Shown one piece after another: positions 21,923 to 33,419 of a DNA stretch of 64,000 bases. Origin of the DNA: Capitulum mitella (lineage: Eukaryota; Arthropoda; Thecostraca; Pollicipedomorpha; Pollicipedidae); contig CP099846.1 in the NCBI GenBank assembly GCA_030062745.1, positions 9,235,432 to 9,299,431 of the forward strand, given 5' to 3'. A program made the translations under genes and the position numbers. The notes beneath the pieces were generated by a model. That model was not told the origin of the DNA. It did not search any database and saw only the letters and a list, made by a program, of their open reading frames with translations. The first letter of the stretch is position 1; every line of letters begins with the position of its first letter.

Positions 21923-22077
21923 TAGGTTGCTAGGTTGGGTTGTGCTGGGCTAGGTTAGATAAGGTTAGGTTAGGTTAAGTTAGGTTAGGTTAGGCTAGGC
22001 TAGGCTAGGCTAGGCTAGGCTAGGTTAGGTTAGGCTAGGTTAGGTTAGGTTAGGTTAGGTTACTATGTTAGGTTGGG
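21923..22077 (+). repeat. Interstitial telomere-type array (TTAGG)n with (CTAGG)n variants
   Basis: About 150 bases of 5-bp units: TTAGG, with a homogeneous block of CTAGG variants at about 21,993-22,022, then TTAGG again. TTAGG is the telomere repeat of most arthropods. Flanking DNA is ordinary AT-rich sequence on both sides, so this is interstitial, not a chromosome end. Confidence 0.9.
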
Positions 22078-22303
22078 GTAAATTTTTATTTATTATTTTA
22101 TTTCACTTCCAAATATTTTCCAGTTTTGTTCCATGATTTCTTTTTCAGATATTTTATTTCACTGCTTTTTATTTTTATTTTCTGTTTTTCAAATTGCAAC
22201 TTCACTTTTCCATCTTTGTAATATTTTTACCTTTTATTATTGTAGTTTGTGATTATTATTAGTACTACTTTATTATTGTTCTTTGTGATTACTATTACTA
22301 CTG

Positions 22304-22332
22304 TTTATTATTATTATTATTATTATTATTAT
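22304..22332 (+). repeat. (TTA)n microsatellite
   Basis: A perfect TTA/TAT run preceded by two diverged copies of a TTATTATTGT...TGTGATTA phrase (from about 22,237 and 22,271), in a T-rich tract that begins right after the telomere-type array. Confidence 0.85.
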
Positions 22333-24092
22333 ACAATGACTAACTTTCTTTTATTTTAAAGATAATTTATATTGCATTAGTTATTTCCCCAACCTTTTTA
22401 TTACTCTTGATTGGACCTTGAGTCCGACCGACGACCAATCAGCGTCGGGATCTCGCATAAATAAACTATTAAACGCAGAAACGTCAAAAATCCCTACGTG
22501 AGCGTCTGGCAGTTAGCATACCAGTGACGATGCAATCTATTTCGGGGAAATAATGTGTTTCAGGTTTTTCCGGCTGAAATCATAAGTAGTACTTAACAAT
22601 ATTGCATCTGAAGCACCATGCAACCACTACTACAATTATTTTCCCTCGAAGTAAGCGCTCCGTCAAAATCGTACTGTTGGCCGTAATTTCTCATATTTGT
22701 GAAATAGGAAATCCAATGCACCTATGTCTGGGGCATTACTAAATGCACCAAGCAGTCTCAAAGACCTGCTTGGAGTCTCAAAGGACCTAAACTCTGATCC
22801 TGCAATTGTAATATTTAGTCTAAAACAATGACTGAAAAAGACAGCCTTAACTTTCATTCAGATCGCACCCTCCCCCCTTCCCCGCACGCAGAATTTTCGG
22901 AAATCCCCAGCTATGGCATCAATTAACACCTAGTTACGATCTGGCGGCTTATACAGCTGAGATGCGAACTATCGCTTCGCCGTCTGCAAACGTTTCAAAC
23001 TCATATACCCATACTTGTACACCACAGAACGAGCTCACGCACCTGTTCTTCCACAGTCCAAATGGGTTTTTAGTCATCAATAAAACCGACTCACTGACGT
23101 ACGTTACCTCGTAACATGTACAAGACAAGACGGATACCTCTGCCAGAACGAGCCGACGTACGTTTTTTCGTCAGTGCATGCAGCCCCGTGAGGCAAAAAA
23201 TGGAGCTATGTTTGTATTTGCTGCGCCAGTTCTAGATCGCGGGTCCGAAACGCAGCGCAATTTTTGATTGGAAGAAACGAAGGAAAACCTTGTAAAGTAA
23301 AGTAACAGCACAAAGAAAAATAACCATGGGTGCAACCAAGATCGGGTGCAACCAGGGGATATGTGACGAAGTATGGGTGTAACCGCCGGGAAGATGGCTG
23401 GACATGTCCGTGTACATTTTGGGAAAATGGACCTTTAGCCCCCCCAAGTTTGGTTGGAAAGTGAGTGTTTCTGGAAATTTTTCATTGAAATATAAGATCT
23501 GAGTCAGATTGTCCTCCAGATTCTGATTTCCTTCTCCCCTCCAATTGCCGTGATGTGGCTACAACCGTGAACATTTTTTCAATATGGACCTCTAACGCTG
23601 TCAACAGAGAACCCCCAGGTAAAGTGTTTTTTATGGCCTTCATAAGGCCTCCAGGCCCCAAGAACATTGCAAACATCGCCCAGGCCTTCACAAGAGCCCC
23701 CGATATCGCACTAAAGCCCTGAAAGATTTTTTAGGGGTCTTCGGGATTTGTGAGGGCCACTAACTCTGACACTATTATAAGGGTTTTCGAGGTGCTTTGC
23801 GTTTCTCTCAAAATAGGCAGTGACTTTTTCACGAAAGCCCCGGATTTTCTCGGCGTCATGTGGGACCATGGTAATGATGGACCTTACACTTCGGCAAGCT
23901 TTATGCATTATGCAGGGGTGGAACTTCATACCTCTTTGTAGGTGCTCATGCGCTCACAGAGAGGTATAAAGCTTTACCATTTTCAAACAGAGGTATAAAA
24001 TTTTACTTTTAGAAAATAAACAAACCAGATCTGTACACCCACAACCATGGCCTGTGTACCCACCATCCAAAAAACAGTTCATGACCCCAAAG
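22333..24092. other. No gene recognised
   Basis: Mostly single-copy DNA with short frames. A short block near 23,300-23,410 repeats GGGTGCAACCA/GGGTGTAACCG phrases. Nothing coding or structured is supported. Confidence 0.4.
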
Positions 24093-24356
24093 CAGGCACG
24101 TAGCCAGGATTTTCCTTAGAGGGGGCAAATGTCAAATTTTGTCATATACGACAGACGTATGACAACATTGATATGAAAAGACAGCAATTTTAGGCAATTT
24201 GTCTCATATATAATGCACAGGAAAACATACAATGTTTGCTTTTGCAACATCGGTATGAGCACTATTACGTATTCATGTGAAATCGCCATGTATCTAGTGC
24301 AGACCCCTTGGCTCAGGGTGTCCATGGCTCCTATGGCCCCCTTGGCTACGTCCTTA
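24093..24356 (+). mobile_element. hAT-type MITE, 264 bp, with target duplication
   Basis: Ends CAGGCACGTAGCCAGG and, inward on the minus strand, TAAGGACGTAGCCAAG are inverted repeats. The element is flanked by the direct repeat CCCCAAAG (24,085-24,092 and 24,357-24,364), the 8-bp duplication expected of hAT transposons; one base further left also matches. The interior is AT-rich with no coding capacity. It is longer than its relatives at 24,653, 31,731 and 46,022, so the interior differs within the family. Confidence 0.8.
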
Positions 24357-24652
24357 CCCCAAAGTAATAACTGGACTCTTTTATAACATGAAAAGGACCC
24401 ATATATACAAAGATATAAAGGAAGCAGGTATGCCTGTATGTGTGGACATCACTGCATGACTGAAAAAGGAGCTCAGGAATACACCAACAGACGCACCCAA
24501 AGGGTACCAGTTTTGTTGTTCTTGTGATGTGTGTGATGTGACGTAATGTGTGAATACTCTTGTGTTCCCCAATTTTTTTCCACCCCCCCCCCAAAAAATA
24601 AATATGAGGACCGAATTTTCGGTATCTAAAAATAACGTAGCCGAGATCCGAG

Positions 24653-24817
24653 CACAGGTGCAGCCAAGAGAAGGGGGCGGGGACCCGTGCCCCCCAAGCC
24701 CTCATTTTTTGTGAAAACCGTTGCACATCGTCTTCCCGACAGGCGGCTTTCGTATGATTTCAGTTCACACTGAGCCCCAGCCCCTCCTCCCTTAAGAAAA
24801 TTCTGGCTGCGTCCCTG
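24653..24817 (-). mobile_element. hAT-type MITE, 165 bp, with perfect 8-bp duplication
   Basis: Bounded by the perfect direct repeat GATCCGAG (24,645-24,652 and 24,818-24,825). Ends are CACAGGTGCAGCCAAG and, inward on the minus strand, CAGGGACGCAGCCAGA. The interior (ATTTTCTTAAGGG ... TCATACGAAAGCCGCC ... GACGATGTGCAACGG) is shared with copies at 31,731 and 46,022. Non-coding. Confidence 0.88.
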
Positions 24818-25480
24818 GATCCGAGAAGTTTCCATTTTCAGGAGGTTAGGATTGCTGGGACACCTCTCGCACAACAACCACAAAAGATTTTGGAAAATTA
24901 CTCCAGTGACATTTTATAGCTACCTATACCTAGGACAGATGAAATACTCATTTTTACTAATCAAAAGGAAAATAACACTGGTGACATTTTATAGATAGCT
25001 GTACCTAGGATACATAAGAGCTTCGCTTTCATAACTAAAAAAACAAAACATGCGTTTTTGAGCTCTGGTGTCTCGCTAGCTCTGTTCCGGAAGAAATGTG
25101 AAAATCGTACTTCGGGCAGATACGCTTTGTGTACGATTTTTTAGTGCATGCGATGCATTTTCGACGTTGCAGTCTCCTTTGGAAATACGGGACGCCATAA
25201 CAAGCACATCAACTTCCAATACATATGGCACAGATGTTAACTGCGGATTTCTGAGTACTTTAGGGAAGATCAGCACTTCGGCTGCGTTAAGTGTGCTAAA
25301 TGGGTGTTTTCAACACCATTTTCCCCTGCGACTGATTGCTGCCAGGATGGCAATGCTTCAGGGCCTATTTTAAGGAAAAATGACTGCGGGGGCAATTTTG
25401 CGAACGAGACGCATTGGCTGAGACCACCGCCCCCCCCCCCCCGGCATTTGTGTTCTCCTTATTGAATTTTGTCCACTTCA

Positions 25481-25548
25481 TATATATATACACATTCCTA
25501 AGGAAAGGACACATATATATATATATATGTAAATGCTTCCCTAAGGAA

Positions 25549-25607
<59 letters not shown>
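25481..25607 (+). repeat. (AT)n microsatellite with CCTAAGG palindromes
   Basis: Three TA runs (25,481-25,490, about 25,513-25,528 and 25,552-25,607) are separated by the near-palindromic spacers ATTCCTAAGGAAAG and TTCCCTAAGGAAGG. The whole can fold into cruciform-like structures. A 13-base poly-C run lies just upstream (25,430-25,442). Confidence 0.9.
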
Positions 25608-25609
<2 letters not shown>

Positions 25610-26046
25610 GTGAATTACGATGAACACTTCCACAGCGCTCTGTCATTAACTGTTATGTTTTTTGGAGGAAATCATGTGTGCAAAATATGGCCTTGGTCCA
25701 GCACTCTTAAGCACTTTCACACGAAGACTGTTTGTCGTTGGTGCTGGATTTTATTTTATTTCGATGAAATTCGCGCCGGCTTTTGTGCATTCCGAGCCCA
25801 TTAAATTCAAAGAACATCATTTCATTTATCCCCAGCAAGAACTCATTCTCCATGGATTTGTGATCCCTGGGAGATTCGCTCAGGGAGAGATGTGTCTAAA
25901 ATGCCCCCAAACGTGTTTTGTGCTTCAGTTTTTTAAACCAAGCGCGCGATATGCATAAAATGCACATCATAGTACTCCTTTTGGCACACTGGATCGAAAG
26001 ACACTTCGCATTCTGTCTCAGGTCATAGGTCACTGGCCCTGTCGGC

Positions 26047-28270
26047 AGCAGTGTGGCTTAGGTGGGAATGATACTTCAGTTCTCTTAGTGGTCTCGGGGT
26101 TTTGGCGACGATGCTATTCGACGACTTGCAGCAGGTACTGCTTTTGCCCTTCATCCTTCGTCAGTACCTTGTTGTATACTTGGATAAGAGCCACAGCTCG
26201 TTCGGCGAAGTCGCTAACTACCGAGATCCCGCACAGGACTTCCTTAGCGTTCGTGAAGCCAGGTGCTGTCTCCCAATCAGCGGGATCGGCGGCAAGGAAG
26301 TCCATGTTGATGCCGTAGGCTTTCAGGCTGCCCACTGACTTTGCGGTAATGAAGTCGACGATGACATTTCTGGGACGAGAACTTCCTTTTCTGCGAGATC
26401 CACCTGCGCTCGCTGGGAGGACTCTCCGATCCCTGTTCCTGGAGTGCCGCGATCATCCTCGTCTTCATCTCACACGGCACGCCCTCGTCGAAGAACGACA
26501 CACCAGCCAGTTCTTCGCTGGGGCACCATAATAGGTGATTGTTATAATAAATCATATGTCGACTGTCATGCCATAATAGATAACAGGTGATCGGCAAACT
26601 CCTTGGGGATCCCCTTCGAAATTTCAGCATTCACATCAGGCTTTGCGGAACGGCCAGGTCGTGCACGGCAGCGCTGACCGCCGATGAAGAGCAGAACCAT
26701 GCACTGACGCACAAAACAACCATGAAAGAGACGAAGCGCTTGAGTGCTCCCAATTCACTGAGAGTCACGGAGAACTGATGGCAAAGCAAGAAGATCTTGA
26801 TCACGCAGATTATGCGCCCCATCCATCTGGCGCGATGGAACCATCTATCTGGCACGTCGGAGAGCACCTGGCTGGGGAACTTGATTCCCCGTGGAGGCTC
26901 TTGACCAAAGGGGATAATCGAGACCTCAAAGAACCAACGATAATCATCGCTAGGCTGGATTTCGGCGAGCTTCTCACGGCAGAAGGCGACGAAACGATCA
27001 CTGGAAGAGAAAAACGTCTCGGCCACTGCTGGCTCCAGGTCTTCATACACCATAGATTCAAACTTGTTCCAATCAATAGCCTCCATCTCTTCTTGAAGCT
27101 CTTGAACAAGGAGATCGCGGTCCCGAGGACGGACCGAAGCGCGTGGAGAAAGCCGCCTCTGCCACCAGTTCGACGATATGATGACGACAAGTAAAGTGAA
27201 TAGGCCGTCACTCAAGCTTCTGCTGAAGAAGCGTGTTTGCTCCCACAACTTGTCCAGTATTGCTGGAGGTGGTGTCGAAGCTCATGCCGACGACGTTGTC
27301 CGAAACCTCCCAGTCTTCCAGACAAAACGCGACAACGTCGGCTGGCGTTGCTCCGGCTCTACTTGCAACTTCCAAACACCGAAGAGCTTGGCGGCACTTC
27401 TTGGACCGGTTACAATGACAGAGTCGATCCACCTTTTCCTTTCCATCGTCAGTAACAGTCTGCCGTCCCAGTGGACCACCAGGTTGGGTGACGTGGAGAA
27501 AGAATGCTAGATTTCGTCCGCAATGGCTTTCCTCTGCGATCTACGTGCGCGCCTGACCGAGCTTCTGTGATCGCCAGTTCAGAGGAGTCGTGGTCGAGGA
27601 CCGAAGCCGTCGCCGATAGGAAGTGAACTGCAGAGCGATCATTGAGCTTGGTCCGATCGAGGGCTGCTGCCTGACCAGGAGTGGCGATGTTCTTGGCTCT
27701 CCTGCAGGGCTGCTTCAAAGGCATGGCCAAGGGCTGCGGGTCATCCTGATCTGTCAGTTGTGTGTTGTCGGTAGGCGAGTATTCCAGCTGGGCAGTTGCC
27801 TCATGCTCGGTCTGCTGTTTAATCTAACGGCGGGCCCTTTAAAGCTTCGGCCTATTGTTGTCGTTGAAGAGTTCGCTCCTCCTTCTCAGAAGGGAACTTA
27901 TCGAATACCACCATGACGCCTCGGCGCCTGGCTCCCTTTGGGCCTAGAGAATGTCTTTATCCTCTTGGCTTTGATGATCTTAATGGTGCCGACAAGGGCA
28001 AGGTCAAAAAGATTGTTAAGATTGTCCCTAAATCCATTCTTCTTGTTAATTTCCGGGGTGAACCTCCAGAATTTGCCTTTGATACTGGTCAAGCTTTCTG
28101 TTGAGCTTCTTTATCAAGTTCCGGTGCGGTGCAGTGAGAATACGGCCTTTGTTCCACACCTTCATCATTTCGCGGACGATCTGTGTTTTGACCTACCTCT
28201 GGGTAAGCCTATCCACACGGTGGGACTGAAAATATTGCTGCAGCACTTCTCCCCGCGAAGGCAGTTCTGA
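26047..28270 (-). pseudogene. Decayed transposase-like gene of an arthropod-type multicopy family
   Basis: Reading the minus strand and changing frame where needed recovers consecutive blocks I recognise from a family of uncharacterised, transposon-like arthropod proteins: KVWNKGRILTAPHRNLIKKL near the start, NLNNLFDLAL, ALDRTKLNDRSAVHFLSATA, NLVVHWDGRLL (about 27,479), VVGMSFDTTSSNTG (about 27,280), HFTCRHHIVELV (about 27,190), FGPSSGP, PPRGIKFPS, RARWMGRIICVIKIFLL (about 26,830), SEELAGVSFFDEGVP (about 26,520) and FAERAVALIQ...LTKDEGQKQYLLQVV at the end. The conserved Asp in HWDG and FDTT would suit an RNase-H-type transposase fold, but I cannot name the superfamily. It is disabled by at least three stops (after ADEI, after QQKLE, after LLQVVE), at least five frame changes, and a ~50-bp insertion near 26,545-26,590 flanked by ATCACCT(G)TTAT-like repeats. 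No terminal repeats were identified. Confidence 0.85.
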
Positions 28271-29435
28271 GCACCGGTCAACCAAAATTCGGCTTTTTTC
28301 TCGTGGTGCAACCATAGTTGCACAGACTTCCGTTTTAAAAGGCACTTTCTGCATTGACGCAGGTGGTCCTTAAATATCCTGACGTCTAGGAACGCGCGGG
28401 AAATTGCCAGACCGGCACCGTGGGTTACCGTGGCATGGCAAGGCGTGGTACTTCAAATATATAAGTCACAGTCTGCAAACGATGGGCAGAATATTGGCGA
28501 GATGTTGCGGCAGCTTCGATTCTTCCCTAAATGAGACAGTAGGTTGCCTGTCCGGGATAGTTTCTGTTGATCTAATCTATCCCCAAAATACATTTTCTCA
28601 CCGAATTTCGGCCATATATTTTTTCAACACTGCGCAGAAGTGTAAAAGCTGTCCCAACACAGGCAGAACAAACTTCTCCATTTCCAGGTTGTCGGCCCCA
28701 AAATAAAAAAGTCACCTCAGATTGAAATGTTCGCTTCAGGCCCGCCTCGGTGAGATATCATCAACATTCGTCATTATCTGCAGTCTGGGCCATGCCATGT
28801 TCGTTAAGCAGATGAAGCATGCTCATGGGATGCTCAAACCCATGCACTAGGAGCAGCAAGATTGACGGTTTTAATATATGACTGATTAATTTTCCGTTTT
28901 CCTCGCGTAAAACTCGGGTTTAACCGCCTAGTTCAATGAAGTTCTACCAATCAGGTACTGGGATTTTAGCAGGATTTCCGGATTAGGATGATTGGTGATG
29001 ACTACAGCACTGCTGGACTGTTACCGCATTCATATAAACCTTATCTCACCATAGCGAAACCGCCCTGCGCACCAGCTCGCCCTTCAGTTTTCTTGCGCTT
29101 GAACACATCAAAGATGGTTATAATCATTTTTAACGTGCTTACGATGCAAGGAAACGCCTTGGCCGCCCACCAGACAATCGCGGCATCGGGTGCCGGCGTA
29201 CTAATTACGAAACACGCTCGCCAGCGGTCACTAGGTGTGCCTACAATACGTATTATAAAGTAATGCTTCTAAGTGTGCTCCCACATTGCTCAGTGATTCA
29301 AAACATCCTTCGTTGATAAGATGCTGCTGTGCGAGCGCAGAGCTTTACGGAATACCTTCCTGGGTACGCTAGTACATCTGGCTGTTTTTTTCTTTGCATG
29401 GGCAAAGGATCTTGACTGGGGGGGCAAAGTGTCCG
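28271..29435. other. No gene recognised
   Basis: Mixed single-copy sequence. Frames are short, and no element ends were found for the pseudogene on this side. Confidence 0.4.
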
Positions 29436-29461
29436 ACTGGGGGGGCATTTGCCCCCCCAGT
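29406..29461. repeat. G-run/C-run palindrome
   Basis: ACTGGGGGGGCA-TT-TGCCCCCCCAGT (29,436-29,461) is a perfect 12-bp inverted repeat with a 2-base loop. The arm word GACTGGGGGGGCA also occurs once more just upstream (about 29,414). It resembles transposon subterminal DNA and could form a hairpin or a G-quadruplex. Confidence 0.8.
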
Positions 29462-29856
29462 TAACATGTTAAAATAGGCCCTGCAATGCTTTGATCAAAC
29501 ACGCTGACCGTAGGCGTAAAAACCTTTCAAAAATTGGGGGAGAAGGCCAGAGGCCATCTGACAGCCCATTGCCGCCCACATGGCGAACTCATCTGTGATT
29601 TCAGCCAGCCTAAATTTAAGATAAAGCCTAAATTTAAACTGGCTTTAGATAGAAGTAGCGCTTGTGTCACCACGACAACATCTTGTGTATGGTAGTACCA
29701 AGAAACTGGTAACTGGGCATAGCAAATCTGGATCGCTGTCAAACCACCCCTCTAGGAGTAAATACAGATGTGACGAAGATCTCCTTCATTTGCCTTGCAG
29801 GCACGTTGTCAGGTATCGGCCAGGGGGAGGGGTCGGATCTTCATGATCTTTTTCAC

Positions 29857-30123
29857 CACTGGCGGATCCAGGGGGCCATCTTGCCCCTGGCTTCCCTAAC
29901 CGCGATTAGGCGGGGAGAATGGTCATTTGGCCATCCCCAAAAAGACATGGGTATTTCTATTCAACCAGAGTTTAAAGTTGCTGGAACTCCAAATTCAACC
30001 TATGGCCAGCGCTTTCTACCATTCCCCCCCCCGGTTAGCAGCTCTGCTGATCCACGATTCAGACCCAGGAAACTCTGGTTTGCGCCCCCCCCCCAGCAAA
30101 CGGAGCCGCTGGATCCGCCCATG
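29857..30123 (+). mobile_element. hAT-like MITE with GGCGGATCCAG ends, 267 bp
   Basis: Ends CACTGGCGGATCCAGG and, inward on the minus strand, CATGGGCGGATCCAGC form inverted repeats. Flanks TTTTTCAC (29,849-29,856) and CTTCTCAC (30,124-30,131) agree at 6 of 8 positions, consistent with an aged 8-bp target duplication. The interior holds two poly-C runs (9 and 10 bases) and no coding capacity. The ends differ from the GTAGCC family, so this is a separate family. Confidence 0.7.
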
Positions 30124-30746
30124 CTTCTCACCCCAGGACGACCTGAGCCTTACCGGGGTCACTGCCAAAAATTGCTGAGATGGCCTCCAGTAACGCAAAA
30201 AGGGACCCTGTGAACTCAGGGAAATGTAATTAAACATTTCTTTACGCACTCGTATGGATTTCGTGACATGAATTTAGTTCCACTGCGTTGGTGGATGGCT
30301 CTGTGGGAACAGAGTCCATGCTAAGCAGACCTGCTGCCTGGACCCGTTTGTACGCCGCCGCAGCCACCGCCGCACGGCTGGGGCGCCACGCTGCCGCTCG
30401 GTCCGACCAAGGTGGATCCGGCGCCCGGCCCGCTGCGTGTTAAAACATCCCCTGCAAGGCAAAAAAAGAAAATACATGTCTCGTCGCAAGGACGTCGGAA
30501 CTCCTCCGGAACTGGGGGGAGGGGGAGCGAAAAAGAATTTCGGGTTGATTTTTAAACGCCCAAAGAGTCATTGTTCAATTTCAAGAGATCTGGGGGGTAA
30601 CTGCCCCCGTGACACCTTTCCTGTCCCGCGCCCTTTTCCCGTCTTATCTCCAACACATTACTGTTTATGTCTATCGTTACTGTTTCTTTCAATGCTAGTA
30701 GCATAGTTCGAGGGTCAGAGCATCAATTAACTCCTTCAGCATCGTT

Positions 30747-30751
<5 letters not shown>
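30124..30751. other. No gene recognised
   Basis: A GC-rich patch at 30,340-30,440, then ordinary DNA becoming pyrimidine-rich before the CT microsatellite. Confidence 0.4.

Positions 30752-30806
<55 letters not shown>
30752..30806 (+). repeat. (CT)n microsatellite
   Basis: A perfect CT run of about 27 units. Confidence 0.95.
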
Positions 30807-30809
<3 letters not shown>

Positions 30810-31730
30810 ATTGTTTTGTCATCAGTTGGGTTAACGTGATTGGGTCTTTCAGGACTTCCAATGTATTTCTCTGCTTATTGGCTCGATAAAAGTCCTGAAT
30901 ACTCATCGTGTGTGTGTATGCCAGGCTGGTATCGAATATAACTGACGAATGGGAAACGGTAACACATTTTATAACCACGGCCTGTTACCTTGAAATGGGT
31001 AATGCCTATCATGAGCTACAGGCGACACATCTGGTAATGTTTGCTTCAAATCGCTACTCAGTTATATTTTTTCACATATGGCATTAACCAGCCCAAAAAC
31101 TGGAACATTACTGCGGCATATGCGCACCCGCAGTATGAAATGCGCATGCTTACCACAGAGGGACTATCCCAGAGGACGTCTAAACCGGCATCGCCGGGTT
31201 GTCAGGGCAGCTCTTCGGCACCCTGTTTGGCAGCGGGCCGGCACTTTCGGCCGGCTCAACTCGTTCGCTGTCCGGTAATCCAGCGGCCAGAGAGACCTTG
31301 ACCCCGCCGTCCGGCGCCCGCCGGTGGTGGCAAAACCGCGCTGGCCGGAGGCCGGCCGCCAGCCGAGCGCACTGCCATCTAGCGGCCGGCGGAGGCGTGC
31401 CGCCGGCGGCCGGCGTCGGCCGCCGCACACGCGGCGGACGGCCGAGCTGGACGGACGGTGAGTGTCGCGCGTGCGAGAGACTGGGACGTGCCGTGTGAGT
31501 GGGAACGGGCTCCAGATCTCAGCATACACCGGGACAGACGGCGCCGACCGGTGCAGGGAGGTGACCAGGTATGCGGTGATGGTGTGGTGTCGGTGTGTGT
31601 GTGAGGTGTCGAATGACTGTGCAGACGTTGAGCTAAACCCTTGCTTGATTTTTGTATGCATGTCAGATCAATTAGAACTTCACTTGCGAATGATTTTCTG
31701 TCGAAAAAAAGAAACGCATGTGCACGCGTC
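30807..31730. other. No gene recognised; GC island at 31,180-31,470
   Basis: AT-balanced sequence gives way to a CpG-dense, GGCCGG-rich island. Frames over the island are open on both strands and look compositional. A promoter role is possible but no exon supports it. Confidence 0.4.
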
Positions 31731-31896
31731 CAAAGGCGTAGCCAGGATTTTCTTAAGGGGAGAGCTCAACGTGAACTGGAATCATACGGAAACCGCCTGC
31801 TGGGAAGACGATGTGCAATATTTTTCTCAAATATCACACAAATATCGGACTTAAAGGGGGTCCGGCCCCCGACCCTCCCCTTTGGCTGCACAGGTG
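31731..31896 (+). mobile_element. hAT-type MITE, 166 bp, with target duplication
   Basis: The direct repeat CACGCGTC (31,723-31,730 and 31,897-31,904) flanks ends CAAAGGCGTAGCCAGG and, inward on the minus strand, CACCTGTGCAGCCAAA. The bases GTG before each CACGCGTC also match, so the duplication could be drawn as 11 bp (GTGCACGCGTC). The interior matches the copies at 24,653 and 46,022 in opposite orientation. Non-coding. Confidence 0.85.
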
Positions 31897-31904
31897 CACG
31901 CGTC

Positions 31905-33419
31905 TGTCTCTGTTGAGTCACGTTGCATCAGCCTCTATCACATCAGCCCCACGAAAGTTGTTTATCGGACCAGACGCCCTCGCACACAAGAGCTTGATCT
32001 TCAGGCAGTCTTCAGTCTTCAGTCTTTGACCTTCAACCAAAAGCTTTGGACCCGTTTAAAAGGAGTTCTTTTGTCGAAATTTTTACATATGAATCATTAA
32101 AAGCTCGTCTTAGCTCTGCGTACTGTAGGCAAATCGTCTGGTGACGGGACCAATGTCCAATTGCCTCTCAACAATGTAAACGTTTGGGAACACCGAGGCT
32201 TTTCAGGATTTTTGTCGAGCACCTACTGGTGTATGAGCGTTATTGTACGCAATGTCGTTGCATTATCGTTATTGAAATCGTTTTCGTGGTCAAAATCGTT
32301 AATATTAATCAAAGTTGGTGGAGTCGCCGCCAAGTTGGTAGGACCGTATTCCCACCTGTTCTATGGACTGCTACACACTTGCACTGGGGGTCATGTCCGC
32401 ATTCTCTAGAGTTGGGACAGGTTCCCCGTCCCCCTCCGGCGGGGCCCATGGGGACATTCACGGTCACTACTGCGCTGTCTTTCGAAACCATGGGTCCTGC
32501 GCAGCTGCCACCGTTAGGAAAGAATGGCGGCTGTATTTTTTTTCGAACTCGTGCACGGGGAATACCGTAGGCGGCATTCGTTGCCTGAGTCTTGGAAACC
32601 ATAGCCGCATGAAACGTTGCCATACGCAGCCTGTTTACATAGCTGCCTTTGCTGCTGTTTTCCGGAACCTTCGTTGTTATGACGAAAAGTGCATCGGTTT
32701 TTTCCGTGAAGGACGCGGCTTATTTTTGTCGTCGAATCCGCCGCAACAACAGGTCGGCCAAGGGCAGCCAGGGCGTGCCGATCGTGCCGGCGCCCCTGCT
32801 CCCGGTCGTCCGTAGCCCTGACGCCCCAGTCGGCAGGCTCTGACCCGGCGCGGGGGGCGGCGGGCGTCCGGTGTCGGGGTCAGCGGTCAAAGGTCCCGTC
32901 AGCTCACGGCGTCGAGAAGGCTGGCGTCTGGACGGGCGCGAGGGCACCTGTCCATCCAGTGCGTCGCCGTGCTGCGTCAGTTAGCCGCGGTGCACGAAGC
33001 TCCGAGGCGATTGGTGTCCGACGTGATTTCCCGAGAGAACCGGTGGAGTCGCAGCTGGCGTCCAGGGGCCACAGACGTCCGTCTGACGTCGGTGAACAAG
33101 ATATCGCGCTCATGAGTGGTCCGCATTGTCAGCCGAGCCATTGCGCAGGTCGAGGCTTCGTTTAAGCAAATTCGGTCCTGGTGAATTCTGCCAGCAAGAT
33201 GGTAGGGTCTTTGCTATCGAAGGTTGAACTCGTTAGAGCTAGACGGAACCGCTTACGTGTCACCAAACCAGAGCTGTAGTCCCGGAAGCCTCCACCATTA
33301 GTGTCTCTGAAACCACGAGCGCTGCGATGTCGGCTCCCAGCCGTCTACGTCTGTTCTCTTCGTGTGCCGCTTCGACGCACCGCGTCTATCCGCCCTCTCT
33401 GTGACGTTTTCGCGTGCCT
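31905..33419. other. No gene recognised
   Basis: Ordinary DNA to about 32,740, then GC-rich DNA to about 33,100. No domain, splice-supported exon or repeat family is visible. Confidence 0.4.
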
